NCBI RefSeq assembly: GCF_007995085.1
Contig: NZ_VOQS01000003.1
Coordinates: 2,542,001-2,606,000, forward strand
Length of the DNA: 64,000 nucleotides
Origin: Paraburkholderia azotifigens
GTDB taxonomy: Bacteria; Pseudomonadota; Gammaproteobacteria; Burkholderiales; Burkholderiaceae
Direction: 5' to 3'
The position numbers were made by a program, and so were the translations under genes. The notes below the pieces were generated by a model. The model was not told the DNA's origin and made no database searches. It was given only the letters and a program-made list of their open reading frames with translations. Shown here piece after piece: positions 46,677-54,490 of this stretch (position 1 is the stretch's first letter; each line of letters begins with the position of its first letter).

Positions 46677-47576
46677 TTATGACCCGATGCGCGGCAGATA
46701 GGGCGCAGGGTCGACGGCCTTGCCCTCCTTGCGGACTTCGAACTGCATCGAGCCCTCGCCGCGTTCCGAGTTCGCCATCTCCGCAATCGTGTCGCCGCGC
46801 TTCACGTTCGTGCCTTCCTTCACCAGCAGCTTGCGGTTGTGGCCGTACGCGGTGACGAGCGTGTCGTCGTGCTTGATGACGACCAGCTTGCCATACGGTT
46901 TGCCGCCGTCGCCTGCGAACACGACGCGGCCGGGCGCTGCCGCTCTTACGGGGTCGCCGGCTTTGGCGGCGATCACCATGCCTTTCGATCTGCCCTGGCC
47001 ATAGACCGCGCTCAAGATTCCGCGCGCGGGCCAGCCGAAGCGGGCTTTGTCGTTGTCAGCGGCGTCTTTCCTGTCGTCGCGCGCTTTGTCGGTTTTCGGC
47101 CTGGCGTCGGCCGTGTCGGGCTTCGCGGGCGCCTTGGCGGATGGTTGGGGCGTGAGCGCATCGCGTTCGACGGACGCATCGGACGGCGGCGCGATGCGCA
47201 GCACGCTGCCCGGTTCGATGTGGCCAGGATCGGCAAGGTTGTTCCATTTGACGATGTCGTCGCTACGCTGGCCGTGAGTCGTTGCGATGTGGTAGAGCGT
47301 GTCACCCGGCTTCACGCGGTAATAGCCGCCCGTCAGCGGCTTGTCCGCGCTCGTGCCGCCCGAGGACGCGCGCGGCGCGGGGCGATAGGCGGAAGCGGGC
47401 GCCTGCGTCGTCGGCTGCGTCGTCGGCTGGGTCGAACGGGCTTCGGGCGCCATTTGCCATGGCGGCGTCGCACAGCCGCCGACGGCCAATAGCACGAGCG
47501 GCGTGAGCGGCACCAGCGCGGTGAGACCCGCGCGAGACAGCCGGTTCAGGCGGCGATTCGATTGCGTATGTGTCAT
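46677..47576 (-). CDS. NlpD-like LysM/degenerate M23 lipoprotein
   Basis: A 299-residue lipoprotein; signal peptide ends in VGGC with Cys35 as the lipidated residue. A Pro/Thr/Gln-rich linker leads to a LysM domain (about 85-128, YYRVKPGDTLYHIATTHGQ), then a charged linker, then an M23/LytM domain (about 185-297). The zinc ligands are mostly lost: SKGMVIAAKAGDP lacks the His-x3-Asp pair and MQFEVR replaces the HxH strand, while YGHNRKLLV retains one His. This matches NlpD/EnvC-type proteins, which activate cell-division amidases rather than cutting peptidoglycan. The role is inferred from that similarity. Confidence 0.87.
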   Translation of the reverse strand: MTHTQSNRRLNRLSRAGLTALVPLTPLVLLAVGGCATPPWQMAPEARSTQPTTQPTTQAPASAYRPAPRASSGGTSADKPLTGGYYRVKPGDTLYHIATTHGQRSDDIVKWNNLADPGHIEPGSVLRIAPPSDASVERDALTPQPSAKAPAKPDTADARPKTDKARDDRKDAADNDKARFGWPARGILSAVYGQGRSKGMVIAAKAGDPVRAAAPGRVVFAGDGGKPYGKLVVIKHDDTLVTAYGHNRKLLVKEGTNVKRGDTIAEMANSERGEGSMQFEVRKEGKAVDPAPYLPRIGS

Positions 47577-47791
47577 GTCGGTCTTCCCCTTGTCGTTCGA
47601 CGATGTCGCTGCATCGGTTCAGGTCCGCCGGGCGGCGTAGAACGAGAATCTGACAGGGAGTGGCGACGAACGGTTCGGGAATCCTGAATGTTTTACAGCG
47701 CTTCGCGTTTATGCTTTTTTGCCGTGCGTTTGTGTTGCGAAGCGTCGTGTCCGCCGCGGATCTTCGATGCGTTCTTGCGTCGCGCAACGAC

Positions 47792-47820
47792 GCGCCGCTC
47801 ATCTACGAGCGGCGCTTTTT
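47792..47820 (+). terminator. Plus-strand hairpin with T-run, no gene in front
   Basis: GCGCCGCTC / GAGCGGCGC (9-bp stem, 6-base loop) followed by five T residues on the plus strand. It overlaps the last codons of the minus-strand gene ending at 47803. No plus-strand gene ends before it. Further stems occur just upstream (GCGTCG-CGCAA-CGACGC at 47777-47793 and CGCTTCGC pairing with GCGAAGCG). Confidence 0.5.
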
Positions 47821-48042
47821 CCACGCGTAATCGGCGGACGGATCCGATGCGCCCGCCTTGCCGACGGATCGCGGGTTCTCGCTGCAAAGCGTGACGAAGC
47901 TCACGTCCTCGCCGGCAGCCTGCTTCTTGCGAAGCGTTTCCGTGAACGCGAGCGCCTGGGTCATCTGATCGTCGGGGAACCGCTCGAAGCGAGCGGTTCC
48001 CGTCGGCGTGCTGCCTTCTTCGAGCCAATACACGACGAACAT
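47803..48042 (-). CDS. Small hypothetical protein
   Basis: A 79-residue soluble protein beginning MFVVYWLEEGSTPTGTARFE and ending WKKRRS, with AGAGGA seven bases before the ATG. Composition is normal and the ribosome site good, which supports a real gene. I recognise no domain; it resembles short conserved hypotheticals of Burkholderia. Its last codons double as one arm of a plus-strand hairpin. Confidence 0.6.
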   Translation of the reverse strand: MFVVYWLEEGSTPTGTARFERFPDDQMTQALAFTETLRKKQAAGEDVSFVTLCSENPRSVGKAGASDPSADYAWKKRRS

Positions 48043-48095
48043 GCGGTTCCTCTATTGCAGCGCCGATGAAAGCGGGCGGCGTCCGATGCGCACGC

Positions 48096-48800
48096 TCACA
48101 GCCGCCCCTTCAATTCGTCGAGCGATACGCCGAGTTCGCCCGCGAGATGCATGACGAGCGCCTCGAGCCGTTCGACGCGCTCGCTCAATTCGCGCTGCTG
48201 CGCGCGCAGGCCTTCGAGTTCGCCGGGCGGCAGCGGTTCGTCGGACAGCGCGGCGCCGCGCAGCTGTTCGGCGGACGGCTCGCCGCACAGCAGATGCATC
48301 CAGCGGCTCTCGCGCTCGCCCGGCGTGCGCGGGAGCTTGACGACGCGCGGCGGATCGTTGTCGGCCAGTTCTTCGAGAAACGCTTCGACGGATGAGGTAT
48401 CGGCGAAGCTGTGCAGGCGCGAGGTGGCGAGCCGCAGTTCCGCCGCCGTTTGCGGGCCGCGCAGCAGCAGCGCTGTCAGCAACGCCGCCGACTGGCGCGG
48501 CAGGCCGAGCACGCGCTCCAGGTTGTGCTCGTAGCGCGGCACGCGGCTGCTGCTGCCTTCCAGCACGAGGGACAGACGCTTGAGACTGTTGATCGCGTCG
48601 AGAATCTCGCTTTCGCTGACGTTCATCACGGGCGAGCGCGAGGTCTTCTGGTTGCAGCCCGCCGCGAGCGAATTGAGCGACAGCGGATAGGTATCGGGGA
48701 CCGTGTGCTGTTTCTCGAACAGCACGCCCAGCACGCGCGCTTCGAGCGGCGTGAGCGCGCGCAGGGCGGGGCGCGGGGTATCGTCGGTGGTCGAATTCAT
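48096..48800 (-). CDS. yceH: YceH family protein (DUF480)
   Basis: A 234-residue protein of the YceH/DUF480 family with two winged-helix-like units: RALTPLEARVLGVLFEKQ and YPLSLNSLAAGCNQKTSRSP at the N-terminus, and LTALLLRGPQTAAELRLATSR later. The C-terminal part is a coiled coil (LRAQQRELSERVERLEALV). The tandem winged-helix fold suggests nucleic-acid binding, but the function is not established. ATG 48800 is chosen because it gives the normal family N-terminus; an upstream ATG at 48866 has no matching sequence. Confidence 0.9.
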   Translation of the reverse strand: MNSTTDDTPRPALRALTPLEARVLGVLFEKQHTVPDTYPLSLNSLAAGCNQKTSRSPVMNVSESEILDAINSLKRLSLVLEGSSSRVPRYEHNLERVLGLPRQSAALLTALLLRGPQTAAELRLATSRLHSFADTSSVEAFLEELADNDPPRVVKLPRTPGERESRWMHLLCGEPSAEQLRGAALSDEPLPPGELEGLRAQQRELSERVERLEALVMHLAGELGVSLDELKGRL

Positions 48801-48932
48801 GGGCAATAGACTCAAAGGAAAGGCCGCGTCTGCGAGAGCGCGAGCACCGGGCTCGCGCGATAGCATAGTCTATTGCCCCGGCGGCCGGACCGGAAGCGCC
48901 GATGCGCCAGCCGGCTTCCCGGTCCCGGACTG

Positions 48933-49322
48933 CTACAGCATGCTGTACGGCTCGTCGGGCACGTCGAACAGGGCGTCGTCGGCCTCGAGTTCGACCGAAC
49001 AGTTGTCCGCCGATCCGGGCCGCGCCCGCGATGCATCGACGTGCCGGCGCACCAGATCCTTCAGGCGGTCCTGCACGACCCGCCGTTTGGCCGTCTCCAG
49101 CGCGGCATAGCGATCGATCTGGGCGTCGACGAGTTTGACTGTCGCGACACAGCGCGCATCCAGCGTCGTATCGCGACCCGTTTCGACGACCCACGAGAGC
49201 GTCAGATAAGTGGATGGGCCTTCCTGATACGCGCTCACGGTCGGCGCTTTCGACGATTCGAACATGCGCGCGAGAGCCAGTTCGATTTCCTCGATGCGCT
49301 GCGACAATCCAATCGTGTTCAT
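48933..49322 (-). CDS. Hypothetical protein, probably DUF3022-type
   Basis: A 129-residue soluble protein starting MNTIGLSQRIEEIELALARM and ending DDALFDVPDEPYSML. The sequence, size and the GRDTTLDARCVATVKL segment resemble a Burkholderia-specific family that I believe is DUF3022, though I cannot confirm this. AAGGAG lies six bases before ATG 49322. No function is known. It is divergent from the Mop protein gene. Confidence 0.65.
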   Translation of the reverse strand: MNTIGLSQRIEEIELALARMFESSKAPTVSAYQEGPSTYLTLSWVVETGRDTTLDARCVATVKLVDAQIDRYAALETAKRRVVQDRLKDLVRRHVDASRARPGSADNCSVELEADDALFDVPDEPYSML

Positions 49323-49528
49323 GGCTGCTCCTTGTCTGTCTGGTGTTCTCCTTACGGAGGGAAGCAACCGGGATGCCAGGCATGCCGCACTGCACCGAAC
49401 GGCGGCCGCCATGCCTGCGCGCAGGCGCGGACGCGGTTGGCGGGCTGTCATAGCCACGGGTTACACTGCCCGATCGCTTGCATTCCACACTTCAAGAACA
49501 GGCAAGGGGCAACCCGAAGGAGAGTCAC

Positions 49529-49957
49529 ATGCGTACCAGCGCCCGCAATCATTTCGCCGGTCAGGTCACGGCCGTCAAGAACGGCGCCGTCAACGACGAA
49601 GTTACGCTCCGCACGCAGGACGGACTCGAGATCGTCGCGGTCATCACGCACAGCAGCGCGACGTCGCTCGGACTCGCGGCGGGCAAGCCGGCGTTCGCGC
49701 TCGTCAAGGCATCGTCGGTGATCGTGATGGTCGATGCCGACAGCAGCAAGGTCTCGGCGCGCAATTGCGTCGCGGGCACGGTCGCGTCGGTCACGAAGGG
49801 CGCCGTCAACAGCGAGGTCATCATCGCGGCGGCGGGCGGCGCGCAGATTGCGGCCATCGTCACCAACGACAGCGTCGAGCGTCTCGGCCTTGCGAGCGGC
49901 AAGGCGGCTGCGGCGATCTTCAAGGCTTCGAGCGTGATCGTGGGCGTCGACCAGTAA
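49529..49957 (+). CDS. Tandem TOBE (Mop) molybdate-binding protein
   Basis: A 142-residue molbindin-like protein made of two about 68-residue TOBE repeats. Each starts with a SARN motif (SARNHFAGQVTAVKNGAVND and SARNCVAGTVASVTKGAVNS) and ends in KASSVIVMVD or KASSVIVGVD. Such proteins store or buffer molybdate or tungstate as oligomers in the cytoplasm. AAGGAGA precedes ATG 49529. With the small sulfite-oxidase-like protein and ModE-type regulator just downstream it forms a molybdenum-related group, which suits the nearby Mo-dependent nitrate reductase. Confidence 0.92.
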   Translation: MRTSARNHFAGQVTAVKNGAVNDEVTLRTQDGLEIVAVITHSSATSLGLAAGKPAFALVKASSVIVMVDADSSKVSARNCVAGTVASVTKGAVNSEVIIAAAGGAQIAAIVTNDSVERLGLASGKAAAAIFKASSVIVGVDQ

Positions 49958-50134
49958 GGGTTTTGCGTCGATGCCGGTCGCGGGCGGCCAGTCCGCGTCC
50001 GGCGGCAGCGTGTCATAAGCCGTCCAATATGCCCTCTATGTTGCGCTTCCCTTGGGCAGTCTCAGCATCAGCGGCGTAATATATCCGCCGATACATCGCA
50101 GCCAGGATGCGCTGCAACGGAATGGAGACGGACG

Positions 50135-50626
50135 ATGGGACTGACAGGCACGGCGGCGCTGCCGCTGCGGGACTCGGCGGCGGGTGCCGTTACGCTGGCG
50201 GGCGCCTTTGTGCGTCCGATGCGGGTGACGCTCGACGATCTGCGGCAGCACGCGAGCGTCACGGCCGATCCATTCGATCTGCGCTGCTACACGACCAATC
50301 GCTTCATCCGCAAGGTCGATCAATATCGTGGCGTGCTGCTGAAGGATCTGATCGGGCTGGCGGGCCTGCGCAACGACAAACCCGGCGATTTCAAGCGGAC
50401 GGTTTTCATCGCGCACGCCCACGACGGCTACGCGGTGACCTTCTCGTGGCATGAGCTGTTCAATACGCCCATCGGCGAGCGCGTGCTCGTCGCGTTCGAG
50501 CGCGGCGACCAGCCGCTGTCCGCCAACGATGGCGCGCCCATTCTCTTCTCGGCCGCCGATATTCTGCCCGCGCCGCGCCATGTGAAACGGCTGTCGGGCG
50601 TCGTCGCGCGCGTGCTCGAACTGTGA
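50135..50626 (+). CDS. Small sulfite-oxidase-fold (molybdopterin-binding domain) protein
   Basis: A 163-residue protein corresponding to an isolated oxidoreductase molybdopterin-binding domain: LAGAFVRPMRVTLDDLRQH, DQYRGVLLKDLIGLAGL, VFIAHAHDGYAVTFSWHELF and DGAPILFSAADILPAPRHVK. It is much shorter than complete sulfite oxidases and the usual active-site Cys is not obvious, since CYTTN has the only cysteine (about residue 51). A cofactor-binding or carrier-like role is possible. GGAG precedes ATG 50135. It is followed by a ModE-type regulator in the same direction. Confidence 0.8.
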   Translation: MGLTGTAALPLRDSAAGAVTLAGAFVRPMRVTLDDLRQHASVTADPFDLRCYTTNRFIRKVDQYRGVLLKDLIGLAGLRNDKPGDFKRTVFIAHAHDGYAVTFSWHELFNTPIGERVLVAFERGDQPLSANDGAPILFSAADILPAPRHVKRLSGVVARVLEL

Positions 50627-50750
50627 TGCGCTGATCTGCGCGGCCGTCGCCGCACGACGCCCGCGCGCCCGCGGATCGGTGCAAGTGCCGGTTGAATGGC
50701 CGCATATGGCATCGTGTATGCTTGCGCGCATGAGGCAACCGGCAGACAAC

Positions 50751-51116
50751 ATGAAAACATCGGCACATCCGAAGCCCGAGGTGCGCTTCAGAATGCGTAT
50801 CCAGCAGGCCGGCACGATTGCGCTCGGACCGGGTAAGGTTGCGCTGCTCGAAGCGGTGCGCGAGCACGGCTCGATCTCGGCTGCGGCGCGCAGCCTGAAG
50901 ATGTCGTATCGGCGCGCGTGGCTGTTGATGGATGAGCTGAACCGGTCGCTGAAAACACCCGCGACGGTGTCGGAGCACGGCGGGCAGAGCGGCGGCGGCA
51001 GCGTGCTGACGCCCGTCGGCGAAGAGATCATCCGGCTGTATCGCGGCATCGAGGCGCAGGCCTATGCCGCGTGTGCCGACGACATCGCCGCGCTGACGAA
51101 GATGGTGCGGCGCTAG
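50751..51116 (+). CDS. ModE-type winged-helix regulator (N-terminal domain only)
   Basis: A 121-residue LysR-like winged-helix protein of the ModE N-terminal family: ALGPGKVALLEAVREHGSIS, AARSLKMSYRRAWLLMDELN and GGSVLTPVGEEIIRLYRGIE. It lacks the C-terminal TOBE domains that bind molybdate in E. coli ModE; the separate Mop protein upstream carries two. Regulation of molybdate uptake or Mo enzymes is inferred. The start is uncertain: ATG 50751 and 50730 are both possible and neither has a good ribosome site. Confidence 0.82.
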   Translation: MKTSAHPKPEVRFRMRIQQAGTIALGPGKVALLEAVREHGSISAAARSLKMSYRRAWLLMDELNRSLKTPATVSEHGGQSGGGSVLTPVGEEIIRLYRGIEAQAYAACADDIAALTKMVRR

Positions 51117-51202
51117 TTCGCGACCGCTTCGTGTTGCTCCCGTTGCGCCTGCGTTTCAGCCGTGCCGCGGGACATGCGGCAATTTCATCGCCCGGTTTCT
51201 CG

Positions 51203-52060
51203 TCAGCGGCGCGCGACGACGAGCGCGATGCCGCCCAGTATGGCGAGGGCGCTCAGCGCGAGACGTGCTGTCAGCGGTTCGCCGAGCAGCGCGATGCCGC
51301 CCGCCGCGGCGATCAGTGGCACGCTCAGTTGCACGGTCGCCGCCGTCGCGGACGGAATGTGCTTCAGCGCGGCATACCAGATCACATAGCCGACGCCCGA
51401 CGTTAACGCGCCCGAGATCGCCGCGAAAAGCAGGCCGGTTCTGTCGACGGATGCATGGGCGATCAGACTGGCACTGATCGCTGCAGCGAAGGGGGCCGCG
51501 CGAATGAAGTTGCCGGCCGTGGTGGCGGTGGGATCGGCGGCGCGTTTGCCGCGCAGCGAATAGACACCCCATGCGATGCCTGCGCCCAGCATCAGTAGCG
51601 ACGCGAACGGAGGCGGCGCGCTGACGCCCGGCAGCACGAGACCGACGAGGCCCGCGAGCGCGCACGCGAGGCCGATCCATTGCCGCAGACGCAGGCGTTC
51701 GCCGCGGGCGAGTGCATAGCCGATCATCGTCGCCTGCACCGCGCCGAACAGCAGCAGCGCGCCCGTACCTGCCGCCAGCGAGACGTACGCGAACGAAAAT
51801 GCCGCTGCATAGGCAAACAGCGCGAACGCCGACAGCCAGTTGCCGCCCACACGTTGCGATTCGCCGCGCATGCGCAGAATGATCCACAATGCGAGGGCCG
51901 CGGAGACGATACGCACCGTCGTGAACGTCGCAGGATCGATCGACGTGCCTTTGAGCGCGACGCGGCACAGCAGCGAATTGCCAGCGAAGGCGAACATCGC
52001 GACGATCGTCAGCAAGACGATGCGCACGCGTGGCATGGAGGGCTGAGCGGCAACCTGCAT
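51203..52060 (-). CDS. EamA/DMT family permease
   Basis: A 285-residue membrane protein with ten hydrophobic helices in two EamA repeats: LLTIVAMFAFAGNSLLCRVAL opens the first and LLMLGAGIAWGVYSLRGKRA the second, ending VPLIAAAGGIALLGEPLTAR and LAILGGIALVVARR. DMT permeases export amino acids or metabolites; the substrate is unknown. ATG 52060 is preferred because the upstream ATG at 52120 lies in the stem of the neighbouring gene's terminator. Confidence 0.85.
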   Translation of the reverse strand: MQVAAQPSMPRVRIVLLTIVAMFAFAGNSLLCRVALKGTSIDPATFTTVRIVSAALALWIILRMRGESQRVGGNWLSAFALFAYAAAFSFAYVSLAAGTGALLLFGAVQATMIGYALARGERLRLRQWIGLACALAGLVGLVLPGVSAPPPFASLLMLGAGIAWGVYSLRGKRAADPTATTAGNFIRAAPFAAAISASLIAHASVDRTGLLFAAISGALTSGVGYVIWYAALKHIPSATAATVQLSVPLIAAAGGIALLGEPLTARLALSALAILGGIALVVARR

Positions 52061-52075
52061 CGAAGGAACGAGGGC

Positions 52076-52120
52076 TTTAAAAAGACGATGCCGGATGGCA
52101 GACGGGCTGCCATCCGGCAC
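52076..52120 (-). terminator. Terminator of the FAD oxidoreductase gene
   Basis: A perfect 13-bp stem (TGCCGGATGGCAG / CTGCCATCCGGCA) with a 5-base loop, followed on the minus strand by TCGTCTTTTTAAAG. It lies 17 bp after the stop codon of the FAD oxidoreductase gene. Confidence 0.87.
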
Positions 52121-52136
52121 GTCTGGCGCGTGGCGT

Positions 52137-53531
52137 TCAGGCCATCGCGGACGGTTTGATGTTCTGATTATGCCGGAACAGATTCTGCGGATCGTACCGG
52201 TCTTTCACGGCGACGAGCCGCGCGTAGTTCGGACCGTATGCAGCACCCACGCGGCCGGATTCTTCCTCCGTCATGAAGTTCACGTAGACGCTGCCGAGCG
52301 CAAACGGCGTGGCTGCATCGAAGAAGGCGCGCGACCATGCGATACAGCGTTCGTCGTCGGCGGCCTCGGTCCAGCGGCCGTGCACGTTCATCACGTACCT
52401 GGCGTCGCGATTCGAGTAAGCCATCGCATCGGGCGCGACACGCATCGTCTGTCCGCCGATCGCGCCAAAGAAGATTTCGCAGTGCGGCGACGGCAGGTTG
52501 CCGATTGCCTCGACGAATGCGTCGATCAGGCCGTCGTCGAGCGTCGCCAGGTTATGCGACTTCCAGTAGTTGCGCGCGCCCGGCGTCAGCAGAGGATCGA
52601 ATGCCTGTTGCCACGCGGTGAACGGCATCGGCCCGAGATGCTCGCCGTAGGGCGTGCCGAACTTGCGCACCTCGTCGACCACGGCCGGCCCGTTCGCGAC
52701 GGGCCCCGTGTAGCAGACGGCGAACGCGATGATCGGCTTGCCGTGCACGTCGGCGGGCAGGAAGGGCAGCGGCGGCGCAAAGCGCGCGACGGCCCAGACG
52801 GTCAATTCGTCCGGCCATGTTTCGAATGCCGCGCGGTATTTGACGAGCGCGTCGCGCGCCTGATCCATCGGCAATACGACGAGGCCGCCATACACTTCGG
52901 GACCGACTTCATGCAGCTGGAACTCGAACATCGTGACCACGCCGAAATTGCCGCCGCCGCCGCGAATCGCCCAGAACAGATCTTCGTGCGAATCGGCGCT
53001 GCAGCGGATCAGTTCGCCGTTTGCGGTGACGACGTCGGCTGAAATCAGGTTGTCGATTGTCATGCCGAAGCGCCGGCTGATCCAGCCGAAGCCCCCGCCG
53101 AGCGTCAGGCCCGCTACGCCCGTTGTCGAATTGATCCCGAGCGGCGTGGCGAGACCGAAGGCTTGCGCTTCGTGATCGAAGTCGCGCAACAGGCAACCGG
53201 GTTCGACGTAGGCGCGCCGCGCAACGGGATCGATGCGGGCGGACTTCATCGGCGAAAGATCGATCAGCATGCCGTCTTCGCACACGCCGCTGCCCGCGAT
53301 GTTGTGGCCGCCGCCCCGCACGGCCAGCAGCAGCTGATTGTCGCGCGCGAAATCGACGGCGCGGCGCACGTCGGCTGTGCCCGCGCAGCGAACAATGATC
53401 GCCGGGCGACGATCGATCATGCCGTTCCAGATGCTGCGTGCTTCATCGAACGACGGGTCGCCGGGCAATACGACCTGGCCTCGCGTGAGAGCTTTGAATT
53501 CGTCGATTGCACTGCTGGACAGATTCGCCAT
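52137..53531 (-). CDS. FAD-linked oxidoreductase, berberine-bridge-enzyme type
   Basis: A 464-residue flavoprotein of the VAO/PCMH fold. The FAD domain has VRGGGHNIAGSGVCEDGMLI with His76, the usual 8-alpha covalent FAD ligand, and TLGGGFGWISRRFG. The second covalent Cys of bicovalent members is absent (STTGVAGLTLGGG at that place), so single covalent attachment is predicted. The C-terminal BBE segment is YGPNYARLVAVKDRYDPQNLFRHNQNI. It oxidises an alcohol, sugar or alkaloid-like substrate with O2; the substrate is unknown. Confidence 0.9.
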   Translation of the reverse strand: MANLSSSAIDEFKALTRGQVVLPGDPSFDEARSIWNGMIDRRPAIIVRCAGTADVRRAVDFARDNQLLLAVRGGGHNIAGSGVCEDGMLIDLSPMKSARIDPVARRAYVEPGCLLRDFDHEAQAFGLATPLGINSTTGVAGLTLGGGFGWISRRFGMTIDNLISADVVTANGELIRCSADSHEDLFWAIRGGGGNFGVVTMFEFQLHEVGPEVYGGLVVLPMDQARDALVKYRAAFETWPDELTVWAVARFAPPLPFLPADVHGKPIIAFAVCYTGPVANGPAVVDEVRKFGTPYGEHLGPMPFTAWQQAFDPLLTPGARNYWKSHNLATLDDGLIDAFVEAIGNLPSPHCEIFFGAIGGQTMRVAPDAMAYSNRDARYVMNVHGRWTEAADDERCIAWSRAFFDAATPFALGSVYVNFMTEEESGRVGAAYGPNYARLVAVKDRYDPQNLFRHNQNIKPSAMA

Positions 53532-53708
53532 GCTACACCTCCGGTACGGACAAACAACGTCCGAACCCCTCGATCATGTCTGATCAAAGTAGTTCGGACG
53601 ACCTGGCTTTCATCAAGTAAACGGGGCATGGCGGCGTCTACAAATTAACGTATACCCGCATCGGTCTTTGCGCTTCGGGAAGCCCTTTGAAGGTGGGCCG
53701 TCACACAG

Positions 53709-53735
53709 AAAAACGCCTCGAAACAGGGCGTTTTC
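53709..53735 (-). terminator. Terminator of the small TTG-start gene
   Basis: An 8-bp stem AAAACGCC / GGCGTTTT with a 9-base loop. On the minus strand the stem ends in GGCGTTTTTC, giving a T-run. It lies 11 bp beyond the stop of the small minus-strand gene. The plus strand also reads TTTTCA after the stem, so it could work both ways. Confidence 0.7.
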
Positions 53736-53745
53736 ATGAAGACGA

Positions 53746-54036
53746 TCACGGATGGAGCGCTTCGTAAATAACGCGCGCGACGACGCGTGATGCGTCCAGT
53801 TGAATACCGGATTCGTGCATGTATTGCGTGCGCGAGTCCTGAGCAGATGGACCTGTCCGGCCTTCTGAAGACGTGACGCGTGTGCAGTCGCGGACCATAA
53901 GCAAGGTGCTTTTCTTTTGAATCGAAACGCGAACGACGACCACCGCGCAGCGAGCCTGGCCCGCATGCGTTGGCTCATGCGAACGAATCTCATCGTCAAC
54001 GAGAGAGGGTATTTCTTCTGTTACGCTGACCGCCAA
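53746..54036 (-). CDS. Small hypothetical protein starting with TTG
   Basis: A 96-residue protein beginning MAVSVTEEIPSLVDDEIRSH and ending ARVVARVIYEALHP, soluble and without recognised domain. A TTG start at 54036 follows GGAGAG by about five bases, and a terminator lies 11 bp after the stop, so ribosome site, frame and terminator agree. The segment CAVVVVRVSIQKKSTLLMV is beta-rich. It sits in the otherwise empty 950-bp interval between the FAD oxidoreductase and the glp operon. Function unknown. Confidence 0.5.
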   Translation of the reverse strand: MAVSVTEEIPSLVDDEIRSHEPTHAGQARCAVVVVRVSIQKKSTLLMVRDCTRVTSSEGRTGPSAQDSRTQYMHESGIQLDASRVVARVIYEALHP

Positions 54037-54490
54037 CTTGCTCTCCGTAAGTAAACAGGCGTCAATGCGTAATAGATTGTTCTACTGTCCGTAAGTACAG
54101 TAGATGGTGATTGTTCGTGTTTTGTATGGTTAACCCCGATTTAAACGTAAACGAACAAAAGAGAACATTGTTGCTGTTGTTTTGATTTCCTTTTTGAACA
54201 TCGGCCATGCGGCCTGTTTTTGAAGTACCCGAATAAAAAAACCATCGGGACAATGGATCGACAACAGCTTCTCCGGCGCCTGTCTGGCGCTATCCCTTGC
54301 CCTGTCTCTCGTATGCAAACCGGACTGCGCTTTCGCGCGCCCGGCGATGTCGGACGTCGTAAGCGAACGCCTTGAGCGAATCACCGCTGTAGCCGTACCT
54401 AAGCATCTGCATTTGCCTCGAAGCCGCGTTTGAACAAAGAACAAGCAGAAGAAAGCGAAGCCTTGGAAGCATCGAAGAAAGGAGAGCAAT
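54037..54490. promoter_or_regulatory. Upstream region of the glp operon with direct and inverted repeats
   Basis: This AT-richer interval has no supported gene. It contains a dyad CTACTGT-8 bp-ACAGTAG (54082-54103) and a 10-bp direct repeat TCCGTAAGTA at 54044-54053 and 54088-54097, the second overlapping the dyad. Closer to the operon there is GTAAACGAAC and a long leader. These may be operator sites for the divergent small gene or for glpS, but no regulator gene is adjacent. I could not place a -10/-35 pair with confidence. Confidence 0.35.
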
